This document shows positions 56,393-64,000 of a DNA stretch of 64,000 bases, one piece after another. Where the stretch lies: positions 186,001 through 250,000 of the forward strand of contig NZ_VZPV01000003.1 in the NCBI RefSeq assembly GCF_008801405.1. The letters are read 5' to 3'. Source of the stretch: Ralstonia insidiosa. Lineage in GTDB: Bacteria > Pseudomonadota > Gammaproteobacteria > Burkholderiales > Burkholderiaceae. Below the pieces are notes generated by a model, which was given only the letters and a program-made list of their open reading frames with translations, made no database searches and was not told where the DNA came from. Made by a program: the position numbers and the translations under genes. Positions within the stretch are counted from its first letter, which is position 1. Each line of letters begins with the position of its first letter.

Positions 56393-56469
56393 GATCGATA
56401 ACGGTCTGCCAATAGGCGGGCGATAACAACTGGCGGGGCCCGACACCCCGGCCAACGGAGGAAGCAAAA

Positions 56470-57570
56470 ATGAGGAAGACACTGTTCGCCGTGGCGGCGA
56501 TGAGCCTGGCCGGTACGGCTGCCGCGCAGAGCAACGTGACGCTGTATGGCAGCATCGACCAGGGCGTGGCCTACATCAACAACCTGAAAAGCGGTGCGAC
56601 CAGCGGCTCTGCCATGCGCGTGGACCCGGGCACGATGCAGCCGGACCGTTTCGGTTTCCGTGGCTCGGAAGATCTGGGTGGCGGCACGCAAGCCATCTTC
56701 CAGTTGGAATCGGGCTTTCTGGGCGACACCGGCAACAGCGTGGTGGCGGGCAAGCTGTTCAACCGCGCCGCATGGGTCGGCCTGTCGAATGAGCGCCTGG
56801 GCAACATCCAACTCGGCCATCAGGCGGACTTCATGTTCGACTACCTGGGCCGCCTGAGCAACGGCTTCCAGCTCACCAACTTCTACCTGTTCCACCCGGG
56901 CAACTTCGACAACCTGGCCAACCAGTTCCAGATCGACAACGCCGTGCGCTATGTCTCGCCCATCTTCGGCGGGCTGCAACTGGGCGGCATGTACGGTTTT
57001 GGCGAGGTGCCGGGTTCGCCCTCGAAGAGCCGCAGCTACAGCCTGGGCGCGTACTACAGCAACGGCGGCTTCCGTGCGGCAGCGGCGTACACGGCCTCGA
57101 ACGACCGCGCGCTGGACATTGCCGGTCGTCTGGGGATCACCAACACGCTGGGCACGACGCTGGTGCCGGGCGTGATGACGCCGATGAGCTCGGTCAAGTC
57201 GTTTGGTGCGGGCACGCTGTACCAGTTCAGCAGCCTGCCGGTGCAGATCAACGCGGTCTACACGCAGACGCGCATCACGCTGGGCGGCGCCAATGCCCGC
57301 TCGCAGAACGTCGACCTGGGCACGGCGTGGCACTACACCGCTGCGAATACGCTCAATGTCGGCTACACGTTCAGCAAGTACGAAAGCGCACGCTGGAACC
57401 AGTTCAGCGTGGGCAATGTGTATGCGTTCTCCAAGCGGACGCAAGTGTATTTGCAGGGTACGTATCAGCGCGCCTCAGGCGATGCGCAATCGGCGGCGAT
57501 CAACGGCGTGGGCGTGTCGGCCAATCGTAGTCAGATCGTTGTCAGCACCGGGGTGCATCACTCGTTCTGA
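56470..57570 (+). CDS. Gram-negative general porin (Burkholderia type)
   Basis: A 366-residue outer-membrane porin with signal peptide (MRKTLFAVAAMSLAGTAAA) and a beta-barrel beginning QSNVTLYGSIDQGVAYINN and ending in the outer-membrane signal VSTGVHHSF. The L3-like segment (GFRGSEDLGGGTQAIFQLESGF) is typical of the OmpC-type family of Burkholderiales. A candidate IclR box stands upstream, so the porin likely admits the substrate of the operon. It may be expressed from its own promoter. Confidence 0.93.
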   Translation: MRKTLFAVAAMSLAGTAAAQSNVTLYGSIDQGVAYINNLKSGATSGSAMRVDPGTMQPDRFGFRGSEDLGGGTQAIFQLESGFLGDTGNSVVAGKLFNRAAWVGLSNERLGNIQLGHQADFMFDYLGRLSNGFQLTNFYLFHPGNFDNLANQFQIDNAVRYVSPIFGGLQLGGMYGFGEVPGSPSKSRSYSLGAYYSNGGFRAAAAYTASNDRALDIAGRLGITNTLGTTLVPGVMTPMSSVKSFGAGTLYQFSSLPVQINAVYTQTRITLGGANARSQNVDLGTAWHYTAANTLNVGYTFSKYESARWNQFSVGNVYAFSKRTQVYLQGTYQRASGDAQSAAINGVGVSANRSQIVVSTGVHHSF

Positions 57571-57630
57571 TGGTCTGACGCGGTGCCGCGCTGCCAGACT
57601 GTCGTCTAGCGGTGCGGCGCCGCGCGCTCT

Positions 57631-58677
57631 CTAGGCCTTGCGCCGTGATTTGGCGGCAGGCAGCGGCATGGCGTTTGCCACCGCTTCGCGGCGCCGGGTG
57701 GATTCACGCACAACCAGGCGCGGTTCGAGCAGCGCATATTCGCCATCGCCATCCTGGCCGGCCAGCAGGTCGAGCAGTTTCTGCATGGCCACCTCACCCA
57801 TGCGCTCGCTCTGCAAGTCCATCGTGGTGAGCGCGGGGGAGGAGTACTCCCCATAGGGCACGTTGTCGAAGCCCACCACCGATACGTCATCAGGCAAGTT
57901 GAACCCGAGTGCGCGCGCTTCCTTCATGAAGCCGAGTGCGATCAAGTCGTTGTAGCAGATCACCGCCTGCGGGCGTTTGGGCGCAAGCATGATGGCAGAA
58001 CAGGCCTGTTCGCCGGCCTGTGCCGAGGGGGCGTGCGCGTCGTGAATGTCGACGGTAAGGCCGGCCTCCTGAAAGCACTCCGATACCCCGCGAATGCGCT
58101 CTGCATTCCAGCGTGACTGGCCGAAGCCCAGGTAAGCCACCTGGCGGTGGCCTTCGTTCAGCAAGTGTTTCGCCAGCATGTAGGCTGCCAGATGGCTGTC
58201 TGAGCCGACGCTGGGAATCTGCAGTTCACGTGTGCGGCCAAACAGCACCACCGGCTTGTTCAACTCGACCATCCACTGAATCGCTTCTTCCGGCATGCGC
58301 GAGCTGACGATCATGCCGTCCACGCGCTGTGCAAGCGCTTCGATCAACTGTCGCTCGCGCTCCTGGCTTTCTTCCGTATCCACCAGCAGCAGCGTGTAGT
58401 CATTCTGCAGGGCAATCCGGTTGGCGCCTTTCACGATGTTGGTGAAGTGCGGATTGCGGATGTCGAGGATGGCCAGGCCGATGGTGCGTGTCTTGCCCGT
58501 GATCATCGAGCGCGCGAGCGGGTTGGAGCGGTAGCCGAGCTGTTCGATGGCGGCCTTGAGCTTGGCTTCCACCGGCGCGGAAAAACGCTGCGCGCCGTTC
58601 ATATACTTCGACACGGTGGCCACGGATACCTCGGCAGCGGCTGCAACGTCTCGAATGGTCGGAGAGCTCTTTTTCAT
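57631..58677 (-). CDS. LacI-family repressor of the hexarate locus
   Basis: A 348-residue LacI/GalR-type regulator. The helix-turn-helix (residues 7-26, TIRDVAAAAEVSVATVSKYM) and hinge (LARSMITGKTRTIGLAILDI) precede a periplasmic-binding-like effector domain (65-335). ATG 58677 (MKKSSPTIRD) matches the family. It is near the glucarate dehydratase genes, and LacI-type palindromes lie in its own promoter (58760-58779), in that of glucarate dehydratase (61077-61094) and in that of the SDR/ABC genes (61385-61402). The effector is probably a sugar acid. Confidence 0.92.
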   Translation of the reverse strand: MKKSSPTIRDVAAAAEVSVATVSKYMNGAQRFSAPVEAKLKAAIEQLGYRSNPLARSMITGKTRTIGLAILDIRNPHFTNIVKGANRIALQNDYTLLLVDTEESQERERQLIEALAQRVDGMIVSSRMPEEAIQWMVELNKPVVLFGRTRELQIPSVGSDSHLAAYMLAKHLLNEGHRQVAYLGFGQSRWNAERIRGVSECFQEAGLTVDIHDAHAPSAQAGEQACSAIMLAPKRPQAVICYNDLIALGFMKEARALGFNLPDDVSVVGFDNVPYGEYSSPALTTMDLQSERMGEVAMQKLLDLLAGQDGDGEYALLEPRLVVRESTRRREAVANAMPLPAAKSRRKA

Positions 58678-58759
58678 CGGGTGGCACGTACGTGCAGGGG
58701 AGGGGCGAGAGAGTAGGCCGCTGCACGAAAACGGCAGCGGCCAATGGTGTGGAATTATA

Positions 58760-58779
58760 GGTGGAGAACGTTTTCCACC
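58760..58779. promoter_or_regulatory. LacI-type operator upstream of the lacI-like gene
   Basis: GGTGGAGAACGTTTTCCACC, a 20-bp palindrome with one mismatched pair around the central AACGTT typical of LacI-family sites. It lies about 80 bp upstream of the repressor start, so it likely gives autoregulation. Confidence 0.75.
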
Positions 58780-58832
58780 GGTGCGCATTGGCGTGGATGG
58801 CGTGGATGGCGCACCGTGCTGCGCCAGTACCC

Positions 58833-59711
58833 TCAGGCGACGGTGTGGTCCGCCATCAGTTCGAGCGCGCGCACCATGGCGGAGTGGTCCCATGCCTTAC
58901 CGCCGTTGGCCGCGCACACGCTGAAGAGCTGTTGTGCACTGGCGGTGTTGGGCAGGGCGATGCCGAGCTTGCGCGCGCCGTCCAACGCCAGGTTCAGGTC
59001 TTTCTGGTGCAGTTCGATGCGGAAGCCCGGGTCGAACGTGCGCTTGATCATGCGCTCGCCATGCACCTCCAGGATGCGCGACGAGGCAAAGCCGCCCATC
59101 AGCGCCTCGCGCACGCGCGCAGGGTCGGCGCCGGCCTTGGACGCGAACAGCAGCGCTTCGCCCACCGCCTCGATGGTCAGTGCCACGATGATCTGGTTGG
59201 CCACCTTGCAGGTTTGTCCGGCGCCGGATTCGCCCACCAGCGTGATGTTCTTGCCCATCAGTGCAAACAGCGGCTTGGCGCGTTCAAACGCCGCCGCCTT
59301 GCCGCCCACCATGATGGTGAGCGTGGCATCGCGTGCGCCAACTTCACCGCCCGACACAGGGGCATCCAGGTAGTCGGCACCGAGCGCTTCGATGCGCTTG
59401 GCGAAGGCCTGCGTCTCGATCGGCGAGATCGAGCTCATGTCGATGAACAGCTTGCCGGCGGTCAGGCCCTGGGCCACGCCATCTTCGCCAAACAGCACGT
59501 TGGCCACGTCCTGCGTATCCGGCACCATGGCGATGATGATGTCCGCCGCCTGGGCGACAGCCGCGGAATTGGCGACGACCGTGGCGCGTGCACGCAGGTC
59601 ATCGGGCACCGAGTGTTTGCCACTGACGACAAGCGTGTGATCGCCCTTGAGCAGGTTGCGGGCCATATGGGCGCCCATGATGCCCAGACCGATGAAACCG
59701 ATGGTTGCCAT
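58833..59711 (-). CDS. 2-Hydroxy-3-oxopropionate (tartronate semialdehyde) reductase
   Basis: A 292-residue beta-hydroxyacid dehydrogenase of the GarR/GlxR type. It has the Rossmann motif IGFIGLGIMGAHMARNL, the substrate-binding DAPVSGGEVGA and the catalytic Lys in GQTCKVANQIIVAL (near 170). It reduces tartronate semialdehyde to D-glycerate with NAD(P)H, the last step when glucarate or galactarate is broken down through 5-keto-4-deoxyglucarate. It lies 53 bp downstream of the glucarate dehydratase-like gene on the same strand, probably in one operon. Confidence 0.9.
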   Translation of the reverse strand: MATIGFIGLGIMGAHMARNLLKGDHTLVVSGKHSVPDDLRARATVVANSAAVAQAADIIIAMVPDTQDVANVLFGEDGVAQGLTAGKLFIDMSSISPIETQAFAKRIEALGADYLDAPVSGGEVGARDATLTIMVGGKAAAFERAKPLFALMGKNITLVGESGAGQTCKVANQIIVALTIEAVGEALLFASKAGADPARVREALMGGFASSRILEVHGERMIKRTFDPGFRIELHQKDLNLALDGARKLGIALPNTASAQQLFSVCAANGGKAWDHSAMVRALELMADHTVA

Positions 59712-59764
59712 GATGTTCTTCCGTGTTGTTCAGTGCAGCGTTGGTGAGGATTCGTAGTGTGGCA

Positions 59765-61027
59765 TCAGTAGCGCGGCTTTTTGCGTGTCCAGTCGGGGCG
59801 GAACTTGCGCATCTGCGAGACATCGTCGCGGTTGGTGATGCCGCAGCGCAGGTACTGCTCGTGCAGGGTGGCCAGCGCATCCTGGTCAATCTCGACGCCC
59901 AGGCCCGGCGCGTCGGTCACGCTCACGCAACCACCCTCAATGGCGATCTTGCCGCCCTTGAGCACTTCGTCGTCCTGCCACGGGTAGTGCGTGTCACAAG
60001 CGTAGGTCAGATTGGGTACGGCGGCGGCCAGATGCGTCATCGCCATCAGGCTGATGCCCAGGTGCGAGTTGGAGTGCATCGACAGGCCCAGTCCGAAGGT
60101 CTCGCACATCGCCGCCAGCGTCTGCGTGGCGCGCAGGCCGCCCCAGTAGTGGTGGTCAGACAGCACGATCTGCACACCATTGCGTGACACGTTGCGGCGG
60201 AACTCGTCCATGTCGGTCACCACCATGTTGGTTGCCAGCGGCAGGCCGGTGGCCTTGTGCAGTGCAGCCATGCCCTCCAGGCCCGGGGTGGGGTCTTCGT
60301 AATACTCCAGGTCGCCCTGCAGAAGCTCGGCCATGCGGCTGGCCGTCTCCAATGACCAGTTGGCGTTCGGGTCGATACGCAGCGGGTGGTTGGGGAAGGC
60401 GCGCTTGAGCGCCTTCAGGCACGCCACCTCCACCTCGGGCTCCAGCGCGCCGGCCTTGAGCTTGATGCTGCCGAAACCGTACTCGTCGATCATCTTGCGG
60501 GCCTGTTCGACCATCTGCTCGGCGTTGAGCGCGGGGCCCCACGCGTCGGGCTTGTACGACGGGTCGACATCGCTGGCGAACTTGAAGAACAGGTAGGCGG
60601 AAAACGGCACCTTGCGACGCACGGCGCCACCCAGCAGCGCGTGCACGGGAATGCCGAGCGAGCGCGCTTGCAGATCCACGAACGCCACCTCGAACCCGCC
60701 GAACACCTTGCGATCCCCCTTGCTGGCCGCGGAGCCCGGCGCGACGTCCAGTTCGACGCCCTGCGACACCGGAGCACCTGCCGCCGCCACACGCTGCCAC
60801 AGACCGTTCAGGTCAAACGGGCTCAGTCCGATGAGGGAATCCTTCACGCGCAGCAGGCCTTCGAGCACCGGCTTGTCGCCGTAGGTTTCGCCCAGGCCGA
60901 CGAGCCCGTTGTCAGTCTCCACCTCGATGATGGAGCGCAGTGCAAACGGCTCGTGCACGCCGCTGGCGTTGAGCAGAGGCGGATCGCTGATGGCGATGGG
61001 AGTGACGCGGACGGCGGTGATCTTCAT
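59765..61027 (-). CDS. Glucarate dehydratase-like enzyme (enolase superfamily)
   Basis: A 420-residue mandelate racemase/enolase-superfamily protein. The active-site segments are the Lys motif SIKLKAGAL (near 197), metal ligands in RIDPNANWS and YYEDPTPGLEG, the Asn in NMVVTDMDE and the His base in MHSNSHLGIS. These match the glucarate dehydratase group, which removes water from D-glucarate (or L-idarate) to form 5-keto-4-deoxyglucarate. It lies upstream of the tartronate semialdehyde reductase on the same strand. Length is normal (about 440 in E. coli GudD). Confidence 0.9.
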   Translation of the reverse strand: MKITAVRVTPIAISDPPLLNASGVHEPFALRSIIEVETDNGLVGLGETYGDKPVLEGLLRVKDSLIGLSPFDLNGLWQRVAAAGAPVSQGVELDVAPGSAASKGDRKVFGGFEVAFVDLQARSLGIPVHALLGGAVRRKVPFSAYLFFKFASDVDPSYKPDAWGPALNAEQMVEQARKMIDEYGFGSIKLKAGALEPEVEVACLKALKRAFPNHPLRIDPNANWSLETASRMAELLQGDLEYYEDPTPGLEGMAALHKATGLPLATNMVVTDMDEFRRNVSRNGVQIVLSDHHYWGGLRATQTLAAMCETFGLGLSMHSNSHLGISLMAMTHLAAAVPNLTYACDTHYPWQDDEVLKGGKIAIEGGCVSVTDAPGLGVEIDQDALATLHEQYLRCGITNRDDVSQMRKFRPDWTRKKPRY

Positions 61028-61076
61028 GGCGGGCTTCCTGTTGCGGATGGGGCGGCTGGTCTGCCGCTAGGAATAT

Positions 61077-61094
61077 TAGGGTAACGTTTTCCTA
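61077..61094. promoter_or_regulatory. LacI-type operator upstream of the glucarate dehydratase-like gene
   Basis: TAGGGTAACGTTTTCCTA, an imperfect palindrome centred on AACGTT, 50 bp upstream of the dehydratase start. It resembles the boxes at 58760 and 61385. Confidence 0.65.
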
Positions 61095-61355
61095 TCGTAA
61101 ACAATTTTCCTGAAGGCGTAAACCGAGGGGTCAGCTGCCTGGCTTGCAAAGAAAGTACAGAGGCTGAGTTCGGCAGAAAGCGGGAAGGAGAAAACAGAAT
61201 TTTTGCGTATCTAAGCCATCTTTGACTGAGTGGTGATGCAAGGATGGCGGTACGTTCCGGTTGGTATGAGCGGAAAGGTGGCGAGCGAATCGCTTTGGGG
61301 AAGCCCTCTGACGACGGATGCGGGTTTTCACGAATGCGGAAATTTAGGAAAACGG

Positions 61356-61384
61356 TTGACTTGATTTTGGTCGGTCCCTATAGT
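61356..61384 (+). promoter_or_regulatory. Sigma-70 promoter of the SDR-ABC operon
   Basis: TTGACT (61356-61361) and TATAGT (61379-61384) are spaced by exactly 17 bp, matching the consensus boxes at five of six and four of six positions. A LacI-type operator covers the start site, and a half-site, GGAAAACGG (61347-61355), abuts the -35 box. Confidence 0.8.
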
Positions 61385-61402
61385 TTGGAAACCGTTTTCC
61401 AA
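61385..61402. promoter_or_regulatory. LacI-type operator over the SDR-ABC operon start site
   Basis: TTGGAAACCGTTTTCCAA, an 18-bp palindrome with one mismatched pair, directly after the -10 box. A repressor here would block RNA polymerase. Confidence 0.8.
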
Positions 61403-61430
61403 GAAGTTCTCTTTCAACCGCTTCCTCGCT

Positions 61431-62189
61431 ATGCACACTCAGTTCGATTTCCACGGCAAGTTGGCTGTCGTGACCGGCGCCAGCGGCGCGATCGGCGCAG
61501 CCATCGCGCGCGAATTCCACCGTGCCGGCGCGCACGTGGTCGCCACCGGCCGCAATCGCCAAGCACTCGATGCCCTGAGCAAGAGCCTGGGTGAGCGCTG
61601 CGACATCGTCATGGGTGACATGGCGGATGGTGCGCATCGCCAGGCCATCATCGACCGCTCGGCAGAGCGTGGCGGCATCGACGTGCTGGTCAACAACGCC
61701 GGCATGACCCAGACCAAGAGGCCAACGGCAGACGGCACGCTCACGGATTTCGACGAGATCGTCTCCGTCAACCTCCGTGCCATGTACGCGCTCAGCCTGG
61801 ATGTGATCCGCGGCTGGATCGGGCGCGCGCATCCGGGGGTCGTGGTGAACGTGTCGTCGCCGGGGGCGCAGCGTGCGCACCGCAACAACGCAATCTACGA
61901 CATCAGCAAGGGCGGCGTGGATGCCATGACGCGCTGTCTGGCAGTGGACTTCGGCCACCACGGTATTCGCGTGAACGCGATTGCGCCGGCACAGATTCCG
62001 CATTCCCACACGAAGAACGTCGACCCGGCTGCCGCACGCGGCTTGCCGCTGCCCCGTCATGGGTTGGCGGAAGAGGCTGCGCGGCCGGTGCTGTTTCTGG
62101 CGTCCAGCGCAGCGTCGTTCATCACCGGGCATGTGTTGCCCGTTGATGGCGGCCTGCTCGCGCAGTTGCGGATGCCCGCCACCGCGTAA
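61431..62189 (+). CDS. Short-chain dehydrogenase/reductase of the hexarate locus
   Basis: A 252-residue classical SDR with cofactor motif TGASGAIGAAIAREF, NNAGM, catalytic Ser in NVSSPG and Tyr-x3-Lys in YDISKGG. It ends in the common FITGHVLPVDGGLL segment. It is the first gene after the repressed promoter, so it probably acts on a sugar acid or its lactone in the same pathway; the exact substrate is unknown. Confidence 0.91.
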   Translation: MHTQFDFHGKLAVVTGASGAIGAAIAREFHRAGAHVVATGRNRQALDALSKSLGERCDIVMGDMADGAHRQAIIDRSAERGGIDVLVNNAGMTQTKRPTADGTLTDFDEIVSVNLRAMYALSLDVIRGWIGRAHPGVVVNVSSPGAQRAHRNNAIYDISKGGVDAMTRCLAVDFGHHGIRVNAIAPAQIPHSHTKNVDPAAARGLPLPRHGLAEEAARPVLFLASSAASFITGHVLPVDGGLLAQLRMPATA

Positions 62190-62306
62190 GGGTAAGGGGC
62201 AGTGCAGGGCTGGCGCGGCTTGCCCGAGCCGGGGCGTGGAAGTTGATGAACGAGCACGGCGCCACATACGTTGGACGCCGGGCCGACAGAACAAGCAGGA
62301 GACAAG

Positions 62307-63623
62307 ATGAAGATCACCAGGGAACGCACGCGCCTGTTTGCGCGGCTGATGGCATCTGGCGCGGCATGCGCGGCACTGCTCGGATTCGCATCGCACGTGC
62401 AGGCGCAGACCACGCTGCGTGTCTGGACGCGCTCCAACCCGGATGCGCGCACGACCTACGACAACATCGCAGCCGCGTTCACCAAGAAGACCGGCATCAA
62501 GGTCGAGTACTTCAATGCGATGACGGACTACGAGCAGCGTCTGTCGCGCGCCATTGCCGGCAATGACTTGCCCGACGTCATCATCAACGACAGCTCGTCG
62601 CTGGGTCTGATGATGAAGACCGGTGTGGCTACCGAGATCGACCGGGCGGGCTTCCCCGGCGGCGCCGATATCCAGGACCGTGCCTGGCAGGGCGCGCAGG
62701 GCTACAACGGCAAGTACTACGCGGTGCCGGTGTCGGTGCAGTCGTTCGTGTTCTTCATCCGCAAGGACTGGCGCGAGAAGCTCGGCTTGCCGCAGCCGAA
62801 GTCGTGGGATGACATGGCGAAGCTGGCCAAGGCCTTCACCACGATGCAACCGGCAGGCGCCGGCAAACCGGTCTACGGCTTTACGTTCCCCGCCTCGGCC
62901 ACGCGTGGTTACACCACGTGGTTCATGAGCAGTTTCCTGTGGCAGGCGGGTGGCGATTTCATCCGCCCGGATGGCAAGGGCAAGTTCCGCGGCGCGCTGG
63001 ATGAGCCCGCCGCCGCCAAGACCGTCGCCTACTTCCGCCAGATGCTGTGCACCGACAAGGTGACGCAGCCGGGCGCCATCAACGCCACCACGGCCGATGC
63101 CATCGCCAGCTTCCGTTCCGGCCAGACGGGCATCTTCTTCAGTGGCCCGTATCACATCGCAGTCGTGGATCAGGAGCCGGGCCGCGACAAGATCGAGGTG
63201 GTTGCACCGCCGCCGGGCCCGGCCGGCAAAGCGGACAGCCTGGGCGAAGGCGAGTTGGCGTATGTCACGCGTTCGGCCAACAAGCAGGCGGCGCTGTCAT
63301 ACATCGCGTTCCTCACGTCGCCGGAAGGGCAGAAGTTGGGCATGCATCCGGGCGGTTTTCCGGTGGTGCGCCTGCCGGTCAACAAGACGGTTGATGCCGG
63401 CAAGGTCTACAACGACCCGCGCTGGCAGACGGTCGAAACCGTGTACGAGAAGAGCGCGCACTACGCACCTGCCATTCCTGACTGGATGAGCATGCGCCAG
63501 CTCACGGCCGACGGCCTGAACCGCATCCTGGCCAACTGCAGCAGCGATATCGATGCCGGCCTGAAAGACCTGAACAAGAAGGTCAACCAGGAACTGGCCC
63601 GCCAGCGCGTGGCTGCAAACTGA
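62307..63623 (+). CDS. Extracellular sugar-binding protein of an ABC transporter
   Basis: A 438-residue periplasmic binding protein of the UgpB/MalE-like (COG1653) cluster. It has a long signal peptide (cut near FASHVQA, residue 32), a mature start QTTLRVWTRSN and the usual motif DLPDVIINDSSSLGLMMKTG. It captures a sugar or sugar acid and hands it to the permease encoded next (63637). ATG 62307 has AGGAGA 6 bases upstream. Control is probably by the LacI repressor through the SDR promoter, 118 bp after the SDR gene. Confidence 0.92.
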   Translation: MKITRERTRLFARLMASGAACAALLGFASHVQAQTTLRVWTRSNPDARTTYDNIAAAFTKKTGIKVEYFNAMTDYEQRLSRAIAGNDLPDVIINDSSSLGLMMKTGVATEIDRAGFPGGADIQDRAWQGAQGYNGKYYAVPVSVQSFVFFIRKDWREKLGLPQPKSWDDMAKLAKAFTTMQPAGAGKPVYGFTFPASATRGYTTWFMSSFLWQAGGDFIRPDGKGKFRGALDEPAAAKTVAYFRQMLCTDKVTQPGAINATTADAIASFRSGQTGIFFSGPYHIAVVDQEPGRDKIEVVAPPPGPAGKADSLGEGELAYVTRSANKQAALSYIAFLTSPEGQKLGMHPGGFPVVRLPVNKTVDAGKVYNDPRWQTVETVYEKSAHYAPAIPDWMSMRQLTADGLNRILANCSSDIDAGLKDLNKKVNQELARQRVAAN

Positions 63624-63636
63624 TGGCGGGCTTGTC

Positions 63637-64000
63637 ATGCGACTCACCATGAAACGCAACGCGCGCGGGCTGGCCACACGCCATCCGATCGTGCCGTGGC
63701 TCTTCCTGTTGCCGGCCATTGCGGTGTTTGTCACGTTCAAGTTCGTGCCGATGCTGCGTGGGCTGGAGATGAGCTTCTACCAGGTGCACTTCGGCTCGGA
63801 TTGGCAGTGGGTGGGGCTCGAGAACTTCGAGCGCGCCTTTGCCGACTCCGATCTGCATGCGGCTGTGGTGCAGACGGCGCTGTATGTGGCGGTGTCGGTC
63901 ATCGCCTCCGCCGCGATCGCCTTCTTCCTGGCGCTGGCACTGGAAGGCCCGGCGCGCCATTTGCGCATCATCCGCACGGCGATGTTCCTGCCGGCCGTGA
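63637..64000 (+). CDS. Sugar ABC transporter permease, N-terminal part (3' end outside window)
   Basis: The frame starts at ATG 63637 and is open to the window end, giving 121 residues. It begins with a basic stretch, then a hydrophobic helix (PIVPWLFLLPAIAVFVTFKFV, about 17-37), the conserved GLENFERAFADSDL and a second helix (about 85-105). This is the N-terminal pattern of UgpA/MalF-type permeases. It follows the binding protein gene by 13 bp; a partner permease and ATPase are expected beyond the window. Confidence 0.88.
   Translation, partial: MRLTMKRNARGLATRHPIVPWLFLLPAIAVFVTFKFVPMLRGLEMSFYQVHFGSDWQWVGLENFERAFADSDLHAAVVQTALYVAVSVIASAAIAFFLALALEGPARHLRIIRTAMFLPAV

Noticed and set aside
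61344..63155. A 603-codon open frame on the minus strand over the SDR and binding-protein genes
   Set aside because: It is antisense to two well-supported genes and has no known motif; composition is typical of a shadow frame.

Overview
The window is about 64 kb of GC-rich (roughly 64 %) chromosome-type DNA from a betaproteobacterium of the Burkholderiales, most probably Ralstonia. The basis is codon use, Burkholderia-type porins, an hmgA/fahA tyrosine-degradation locus, many LysR and IclR regulators, and a degenerate inverted-repeat element between genes. The genus is an inference; I see no rRNA, tRNA, CRISPR array, phage or IS transposase.

Layout. 1-8.6 kb: the end of an RND efflux pump, an enoyl-CoA hydratase, metE with its divergent activator metR and a textbook MetR box, a LysR regulator divergent from an acyl-CoA dehydrogenase, and a PaiB-like flavoprotein. 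8.6-14 kb: homogentisate degradation (hmgA, fahA) with an aromatic-acid MFS transporter and a divergent LysR gene; a perfect 9-bp inverted repeat lies in the divergent promoter. 14-18.7 kb: an M20 peptidase, an aldo/keto reductase, and a translationally coupled rtcB-prfH pair (repair and rescue of damaged ribosomes) preceded by a possible 14-codon leader peptide. 18.7-26.6 kb: a metallo-beta-lactamase-fold protein, an FAD monooxygenase and a DUF2783 protein, facing an IclR regulator and a branched-chain-type ABC transporter in which permease LivM and ATPase LivG are fused. 26.6-33.2 kb: small secreted proteins, GNAT and D-amino acid transaminase genes, and an aspT-asdA pair (aspartate:alanine exchange plus aspartate 4-decarboxylase).

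33.2-43 kb: an alpha/beta hydrolase; a redox module (di-haem peroxidase-like lipoprotein, outer-membrane porin, FMN-binding protein, ApbE flavin transferase, four-helix membrane protein); a LysR/DUF2798 pair; a GNAT; and a chemoreceptor. 43.5-57.6 kb: a twelve-gene, one-direction catabolic operon followed by a porin. It holds a Rieske oxygenase and its reductase, two SDRs (one without the catalytic Tyr/Lys), a cupin, an alpha/beta hydrolase, an IclR regulator, a ThDP enzyme, an aspartate-dehydrogenase-like enzyme, an aldehyde dehydrogenase, an MFS transporter and a two-domain extradiol-type dioxygenase. Matching 16-bp boxes lie before the first gene and before the porin, probably the IclR operators. 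I cannot name its substrate, and it is the best candidate for an undescribed pathway. 57.6-64 kb: a hexarate (glucarate-like) locus with a LacI regulator, tartronate semialdehyde reductase, glucarate dehydratase-like enzyme, SDR and the start of a sugar ABC transporter; LacI-type palindromes sit in all three promoter regions.

Much of the window deals with uptake and oxidation of aromatic and sugar acids, with many local regulators next to their targets. This fits a soil or water generalist.
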